Of a DNA stretch of 62,485 bases, positions 36,901 to 45,900 are shown piece by piece. Location of the stretch: NCBI GenBank assembly GCA_018001695.1, contig JAGNHN010000015.1, forward strand, positions 1 through 62,485, in the 5' to 3' direction. This DNA comes from Lentimicrobiaceae bacterium. GTDB lineage: Bacteria; Bacteroidota; Bacteroidia; Bacteroidales; JAGNHN01. Position numbers and translations under genes: made by a program. Position 1 is the stretch's first letter, and each line of letters opens with the position of its first letter. The notes beneath the pieces were generated by a model. The model ran no database searches, was not told where the DNA came from, and saw nothing but the letters and a program-made list of their open reading frames with translations.

Positions 36901-39900
36901 ACCGGATGTGGCGCTGAATACCTCATTCGCCAGCACACCTGGTGATACCTCCATCTGCCTCGGTTCAAGCATCGACCTCGTTGCTTCCTGGACCCTCGGT
37001 GCCGGTTCAACCATCACCAATGTGGTATGGGATCCGACAACCGAACTGGTAAACAATGGTTTCAACCAGACAACGGCTTCTGCTACTGTTACCCCGACTG
37101 CTGCCCGTACCTACGTGGTGCTGGTCTATGACGAAAACGGCTGCCGTGGTACTGATACAGTTAACGTGACTGTGAACAACAGCCCGATCGTTAACATTAA
37201 TAATAATGTGCCGGCTTCTCTCTGCCCGGGTTATGACACTGTTCTGACCGCCAATGTTACCTTTGGTACAGGCCCTTACAGCTACATCTGGAGCACAACA
37301 GCTACTACACCCAGTATCACAGTGAGCCCGGTGGTTACCACCAGCTATACGGTGACGGTGTACGACTCCACCCTGATGTGCTATGGCACTGCTTCCATTA
37401 CGGTTCAGGTGTTTGATCCTCCGACGATCGACATGAACGGTCCGCTGCAGAGCTGCGATTGGGGTGAACTTAACTTCAATCCGACCATCACAACCAGCTC
37501 CTCACTGGTAAGTACGATCTGGACACAAGCAGTGGGCAACCCGCAAGTGCTAACCATTGCCAATACAGCCAATCCGGTTGTGGTTCTCAATGGTGTTGCA
37601 ACCGGTAATTACAAGTTCTACCTGACCGTTACAGATGTCAATGGTTGCGTGGCTACCGACAGCCTGGAAGCATTTATTTCAGGGGGTGTTTCTATCAGTG
37701 CCGGACCGGATGAATACATCTGCGAAGGAACGACGGTTACGCTGGCCGGCCAGGGTGGTGGTACCTATGAATGGTACAATGCACCTGGCTATAACATCGC
37801 CAACCGCATTGCCCAGACGGCTCTTATCAATGTAACCCCAGATACCACAACCACTTATTACCTGCGTGTCAACAATGACAGTTGTGGTGTGGCTACCAGC
37901 CAGGTCACTGTCTATGTACACCCGGCTACTCCTGTGTTCTTCGATGGACTGGCTACTTCATATTGTGAAGTGGATGCTCCGATCACGCTGACGAACGTAA
38001 CACCGGTAGGTGGTACATTCAGCGGAGAAGGCGTGAATCCGGTAACCGGCGTATTTGATCCGGATTCAGTAACGACGCTGAATGTTCCGATCACGATCAT
38101 GTATAGCTATAATGACAGCTCAGCATACCCGACGTATCCGGTATGTACCTATACCCACAGCGTGCAGACCATTGTTTACACAACCCCGGTTGTGACCATT
38201 GGTTCGCTGCTTCCGGTTTGTGCCGATGCGCCTGCTTTCCCGATGACGAATTTCCTGGGTCTGCCTGTTGGTGGTACCTATACCGTCAATGGTGTAGTTG
38301 CTACTACCTTCAATCCTGGTGCCGGTGCCGGTACATTCACGATCAAGTATTACTATACTGATCCTGTGACAACTTGCGACGACAGCGCTTCTACGACATT
38401 TGTCGTTAACCCGCTGCCTGTTAAGTATAGCCTCACCGCTGTATCACCCACCGATGGCAATTATTTCTGCGATGGTGACAGTGCTACACTGACACTGAGC
38501 GGTTCAGAACTTGGCGTCACCTATTATCTGTATGCCAAACTCAGTCCTTCAGCTCCTTTCCAGAATCTGGTAAGCCTCGCCGGTACAGGTAGTCCCCTGA
38601 CCATTGGTGAGTTTGCTTCAGAAGGCTTCTACTATCTGTTGGCCATCAACAATACGACCCTCTGTCAGGCCATTGCCAGCGATACACTCCAGCTCTTCGA
38701 GCGTGAGCTTCCGCAGGTTTACAATGTGCTGATCGAGAACTTCGGTCACTACTGTGCCGGTGGTGCCTGTCTGGCAGCCCCCTGCAACGGTGTGAACATC
38801 AGCATGTTCAGTACCAACAGCGAAGACAAATATTACCTGTATCGTACAGGCAATGCTACCCCCGTTTCTGTGATGAATGGCTCAGTGCCTTCGGGTTCAG
38901 GCAAGACCTTCCCGGGTGGACCGTTCACGGTTGCCGGTGAATACTATGTGATCGCTATTGATACCACCTCCCCGGCCATGTGCCCCAGGGAAATGGCCAA
39001 CCGCGTCACCATTACCATCGACCCGGTTCCGGTTGCCAAGACCATTACAGTTCCTGCACTCTGCCATTGCCCTGGTGCCGGTACCCCGATAACGGTTGTG
39101 AGCACAGAAGTAGGTGTTGATTATGTTCTCTATTTCGGTGGTGTGGCGATTGACACGATCACAGGTGATGGAAACAACCTGAGCTTTGCTCCTGTCTCTG
39201 CAGTTGGCGTGTACAACGTTGTTGGTATCAAGTACAATACTTATACAACTTGCGTAGCCGACATGCTGAACACAGTGACAGTTTGTCAGTATGAATATGT
39301 GACCATCACGGGAGTAACATTCCCTGATCTGAATCCTGCTACTCCGCTCAACGTAGACCTGAATGGTGGAGACATCCTGACCTTCACAGCTACAGCTACA
39401 GGTGACTTCCCGGCTCCGGGATACCAGTGGCAGCTCAATACCGGTTCAAGCTGGGTTAACATCCCGAGCGCAACGAATCCGGTGCTGAATGTGGGCCCTG
39501 TTGTCTACCCGACCATGAAGAACTACAAGTACAGACTGATCCTGACAGGATACTGCAATGCTGATACTTCAGATGTCTATACCCTGATTGTACGCCCGGA
39601 TGTGAATGTATACGCCGGCAATCCTTACAGCAAGTCCTTACAGGATGAGCAGTGCGCCAATACCATCAGCATTCCTATTTATGTTGAGAAGTTTGACAGC
39701 ATCAGCTCCATCTCTCTGACACTTGAGTATGACGAAACCATCATGACCTTCGTGGGTTGGAGTGGTACCCACTCAGCATTCCCGGGCCTGATCGCTGGCA
39801 ACCCTGTTGCCGGTAAGGTTTCCATCAGCTGGTTCAGTCTGAGCCAGAGCAGTGTTGGAGATACTGTCCTGACCTATCTGGACTTTGTTATGCCCAATAC

Positions 39901-42900
39901 CGGTGGCTTTAGCACATTGGAATGGGACGAGCTGACACCTGGTGCCTGCCAGATCACAAGTCTGAATTACAATATCGACGCTACTTACTTTGATGGAAGC
40001 ATCACCGGATGGTCATTGCCAGTTCCGAATGCCAACATCTTCCCGAACCCGATCTGCGAAGGCGATCCGCTGTATCTGACATCCAATCCTTACACTGCTT
40101 ACTCTTCACTGGGTGCTAATTCAGTGGTGTGGATGGGTCCGAACGCATTCGTTTCAACGCAGAACAATGATACCATTCCGAACGTACCGCTGGCAGCAGC
40201 CGGTGACTACGTCCTGACAGTTATCGACCCGCATGGTTGCCAGAGAGATACCACGATTACCGTTGTGGTTAACCCCCTGCCCATTGTTTACAATGTGACT
40301 GGTGGTGGTGCAGCCTGCGTAGGAAGTGCTGTTGAAATCGGCCTCGATGATTCCGAAGTCGGAATTGAGTACACGCTGATGTATATGGGTTCCCCCTATT
40401 ATGTAACCGGTTACGGATACTATACGGTAATGGGTACCGGCAGCGCTGTGACCTTTGGTCCTGTGACGCTGGGTAACCAGATCCTGGGTTCGGCTACTTT
40501 CACGGTTCATGCTGTGAACGTGACCACTGGTTGCGACATCCCGATGAACGGTGATGCAACGGTCATTATCAATGCAACTCCCTTCCAGTTCAACGTCCGC
40601 GTTGTTGATGAAGGATTCCACGTAGTTGTTGGTGACTACTGCCAGGGTGGTATTGGTCTGCCCGTGAAGGTTATGGGTAGCCAGCCCGGCGTACGTTATT
40701 ACCTGTATTATGATCCGTTCTGCTGCGCTTGTGGTAATACCATTGTAGATTCCCTTAACGGAACAGGCAGTGCCATTACCTTCGCCAACCAGACGGCTGA
40801 AGGTTACTACTACGTCATCGCCAAGAACCTGACCACAGGTTGCGAGATAGAGATGTTCAACTGTGTACAGATCCTGATCAACCCGCTGCCTATTGCTGCT
40901 ATCGCTGGTGATTCAGAGATTTGCTACGGTGATACAACCTCATTCAATATTAGCTTCACCCAGGGCAAGGCTCCGTTCGTTGTTACTGTGAATGGTGTTA
41001 CCTACAGTGGTATCACTACTAATCCTTATACCATCTATGTCCACCCGACAGGAACGACAACCTACACCCTGAGTTTTGTATCAGACGCCAATGGCTGTGT
41101 TGGTACATTCAGTGGTTCTGCTACAGTTACGGTGAATCCGTTACCGGTGGTTACAGTTGGATCCAACAGTCCTAAGTGTGTTGGTGAGACCTTGAACCTC
41201 TATGGTAATATGACAAACACACCTGATATTATTGGCTATGAGTGGAGCGGTCCTGACGGATTTGTTTCAACAGTTAAGGATCCTGTTATTGCCAATGCTC
41301 AGCTGGTAAATAGTGGAGTATACTACCTAACCGTGACCGATGCCAAGGGTTGCAAGAATTTCTACTCCACTACAGTGGTTATCAATCCGTTGCCGGTTGC
41401 CATCGCAACTGCTTACCCGATTGAACTCTGTGTTGGCGAGGAATTCTGCCTGAGTGGCCATAATTCAAGCAGTGCTGCGGGTATTACCAGTTACTACTGG
41501 AGTGGTCCGAATGGGTTCACTTACAACCAGGGAGATACCTGCATTGCCAGCGCTACGCTTGCGATGAGTGGTGTTTACTACCTGACAGTGGGTGATGCCA
41601 ATGGCTGTGTCAATGACACGATGGTTACCGTGACGGTACGTCCGCTGCCGGTTGCTGCTATCAGTGGTGATACAGAGATCTGCGTCGGCGAATGCACCCA
41701 ACTGATTGCCACTGGAGGTGTATCTTACCTCTGGAGCAATTCCATGACCAATGATACCATCAATGTATGCCCGACGGACACAACGACCTACTATGTCACC
41801 GTGACGAACCAGTACGGTTGTACAGATGAAGAGATGATCACAGTTAATGTGAACCCGCTGCCTGTGAAGTATGAACTTACCCGCGATGGTATCTATTGCT
41901 TCGGTTGCGACGGTATTCCTGTGAATCTGCTCGGAAGCCAGGTTGGTGTAACCTATACGCTGTATATCGATGGTGTGGCTCACGCTACCCTTGCCGGAAC
42001 CGGTTCACCACTTTACTGGGGTGATCTCGAGATCCCGGGTGTTTACACTGTACAAGGTGTTGTAAATGCCACCGGTTGCAGCAACTGGATGCTCAACAGC
42101 ATCACTATCAACCTGCGTCCTGCTCCGACGGTACGTTTCATCAGCGACCTCGATGTATGTGCTGACGAATGTGAAGACCTGGTTGTAGAACTCAAGGGTC
42201 TGCCTCCGTTCACTGTACATTATGATGATGGTACCATCGCTGTATTCAACGTTGCTGATCTGACACTCGTTGGTCCGGAAACTTACCAGTATACCATCAA
42301 TATTTGTGGAAGCTCCGCTCCTGCAACAGTTGGTATCAACCTCGTAGAAGATGCTGTTTGCTTCCACCCGGGAGACACAGCTATTATCACGGTTCTTCCG
42401 CTGCCTACTCCATATGACGTTACCGGTGGTGGTTACTACTGCAACATCGGCATCAACGTAGGATTGGCTGGAAGCCAGGTTGGTGTGAAGTATATCCTCT
42501 ATGCCAACGGCGTAAGCACAGGTGACACTGTTCTTGGAACAGGTGTAGCCATCAGCTTCGGTGGTCAAACACAACTCGGACAGTACACCGTTCTTGCTGT
42601 TAACCTGACAACCGGTTGCGACCGCTGGATGAATAACTACGTTACCATTACCAGTGGCAATCTGCCGCAGGTGTTTACTGTCACAGGTACAGGTCCTTAC
42701 TGCGCTGGTGATTCCACAGCCATTGGCCTGAATGGAAGCCAGACAGGCGTAACCTATATGCTGTTGCTCAATGGTATCAGCACCGGTAAGTATGTTGCCG
42801 GTACGGGTGCTGCCATCAGCTTCGGTTATGTCACCGCAGTGGGTATCTACACAGTACAGGGTATTGATGATGTGACTACCTGTATCGCTCCAATGAACGG

Positions 42901-45900
42901 TCAGGTGATCGTATCAATCAAGCCGCTGCCGACAGCTACGATCTCTGGTGATGCCAATATCTGTAAGGGTGACAATACGACCCTGACAGTTGTATTCACA
43001 GGAAAAGCACCGTTCAGCTTCAGCTTGTACAATGGTGTTACTACCACCACTTACACTACAAGTCTGTATGTATGGACTGTCAGCGTAAGCCCGACCCAGA
43101 CACGTACCTATACGATTACCAATGTATCTGATGATAACTACTGCTCCAACGTTGGTGCAGGAAGTGCAACAGTTGTTGTTAATGTTCCGACAAAGTACAC
43201 CATCACAGGTGGTGGCACCTATTGTGAAGGTGGCGCCGGTATGGTTGTTGGTCTGAATGGTTCCGAAGTTGGCGTGAACTATGAACTCCGCCGCAACAAT
43301 GCTCCGATGGTACCGCCGGTTGTACTGGCTGGTACAGGTGGAACACTGAACTTCGGTCTTCAGACTTTGGCAGGTATCTACAATGTCGTTGCTACACAGG
43401 TAAGTACAGGATGTACCGAAACCATGAATGGTACTGTGACCATCAGCATTAACCCGCTGCCCACAGCCATGAATGTTACCGGTGGTGACTCCTGCTGCCT
43501 CGGTTGTACCGTTATCTTCCTTGGACTCGACAGCACAGAGCCGAATTCGCATATCCGTTACGAACTCTGGCTGAATGGCACCAAGTATATCAATCCTTTG
43601 TTCCCGCCGAAATATGGCACAGGAGCCGCAATTGAATGGGGTTACATGACACAAGCTGGTACCTATACCATCCTTGCAGTCAACGAACTTACCGGTTGCC
43701 AGAGGTTTATGAACGGTTCTGCCGTAGCATACTTCTTCCCGGTACCGGAAGGTAACCTTACAGGTACAGATACGATCTGCGCCGGCGAAAGCACAGACCT
43801 GACCATTACCTTCACTGCTGGAACACCTCCGTATAAGGTATACGTTTACAATAACGATACCCTGTACTTCGACAACATCATGAGCAATACCTTCACCTTC
43901 CCCACAGGTCCGCTGGCAGCAGGTGTACATACTTATAGCCTGGTACAGATTGCAGACGCAGTATGTTACAACTTCATCAACAGCTCTGTGAACATCGTGG
44001 TGAATGCGCTCCCGACTGTTTATGTGGAACCGATGGCACCGCTTTGCGTAGATGCTCCGGCTGACACACTGGATTATGGCATGCCTTCGGGTGGTACCTT
44101 CCTCGTGAATGGTGTACCCAGCCTGTTCTTCGATCCTGCAGTTCTTGGTGTTGGTACACACACGGTTGTTTACGAATACACAGACAGCTATGGATGCAGC
44201 AACAGCTACAGCACGACACGCGAAGTCTATGAACTTCCTGTCTGCACCTTCGTTGGTGGTACCTATTGCGTGGATGCTCAGCCGTTCATGCTCTATGGTT
44301 CACCAGCCGGTGGCAGCTTCAGTGGTGTTGGCGTCAGTGGTGGTATGTTCTATCCTGCCGTAGCCGGTGTTGGCACACATGCTGTAACTTATACCTATAC
44401 AGATCCTCAGACAGGTTGCACCTGCGTATCTGTTGATGACATCATCGTAATCGATCTGCCAAATGTATCCTTCACAGGTCTGGTTGGTCCTTACTGTGTC
44501 AACAGTGCTGCTGTAACCATGGTAGGCTCACCTGTGGGTGGCGTCTTCAGTGGTCCTGGCGTTACTGGAAATACTTTCAATCCTGCCACGGCTGGTGTAG
44601 GTACACATATTATCACCTATAGCTACGTAGCCGGTGTATGCAGTAACACTGCCACTGACACTGTCATCGTACGTCCTCTGCCGCTTGAAATGCCAATGAG
44701 TGGTGGTGGTCGCGTATGCGAATACACCAACCAGAATGTTGGTATGGGTAACACCCAGGCCGGTATTGAGTACACCCTGTATGTAGATGGAAATTCTCTT
44801 GGTCAGACGATTACCGGTAATGGCACTGCCATGAGCTTCGGTAGCCAGTCTATCCCGGGTGCTTACACCGTCTATGCATACGATCCTATTACAGGTTGTG
44901 GTAAGTTCCTGGCCTCCTCGGTCTCCATTAGCTGGATTCCGTTGCCAACAGTGTCAATCAACGGTGGTGGTTCCTACTGCTCCGGTGACCCTGTCAACAT
45001 TACCTTCAACTTCACAGGTAATCCTCCTTTCACCCTGCTGTACAGTGCTGGTGGCGGCATCATTACCGCATCCAACATCAATACATACAGCTACAGCATC
45101 ACGCTGAACCCGACCAGCTCAATCGTAGTGGATGCTATCTCGATCATCGACGATACCTGCTACAATGATGGTCCTTCAGTGAATGTGTTTGTGCTGAGTC
45201 CGGCCGCTGCCTACAATGTTACAGGAAGTGGTAGCTATTGCGCTGGTCAGGGTGGTCTGGTAGTTGGACTGGATGGTTCAGAGACTACTGTAGCTTATCA
45301 GCTCTATAAAGATGGCCTCGCCGTTGGTGCACCAGTAGCCGGTACAGGCAGTGCCCTCAGCTTCGGCTTGCAGACTGCCGGAACCTATACAGTTGTGGCC
45401 AATGGTACGACCTCATGTGCTACAACCATGACAGGCAGTGCAGTAATCGTTGAGAATCCGGTTCCGGTTGTGGATATCCTGCCCAGCAGTGCTTCCATCT
45501 GCCCGGGTGAAAACGTTAACCTGACAGCCAGCGGTGCCAGTTCATATCTGTGGAGCACAGGTGCTACTACAGCTATGATCAATGTGGTTCCGGCTGCTAC
45601 AACAACCTATACGGTAACCGGTACAAATAGCTTCGGCTGCACAGCCACAGCTGATGTCACTGTAACTGTGAACCCGGCTCCTGTTGTAACCATTGATCCT
45701 CCGGTTGCTGTTATCTGCGACGGTCAGAGTGTAACCCTGACAGCCAGTGGCGCAGCATCCTATATGTGGAGCACTGGCGGCAGCACTGCCAGCATCACGG
45801 TTAACCCGGCTGTTACTACCGCTTACACCGTAACCGGTACCAATAGCTTCGGTTGCTACGATGAAGCTACTGTGATCGTCAATGTTGATGTGGTTCCTGT

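Noticed and set aside
42914..44161. 415-aa open frame opposite the giant gene (and several others of 120-190 aa)
   Set aside because: They are antisense shadows made by the strong codon bias of the repeat protein; they are Cys/Arg/Thr-rich without domains or signals.
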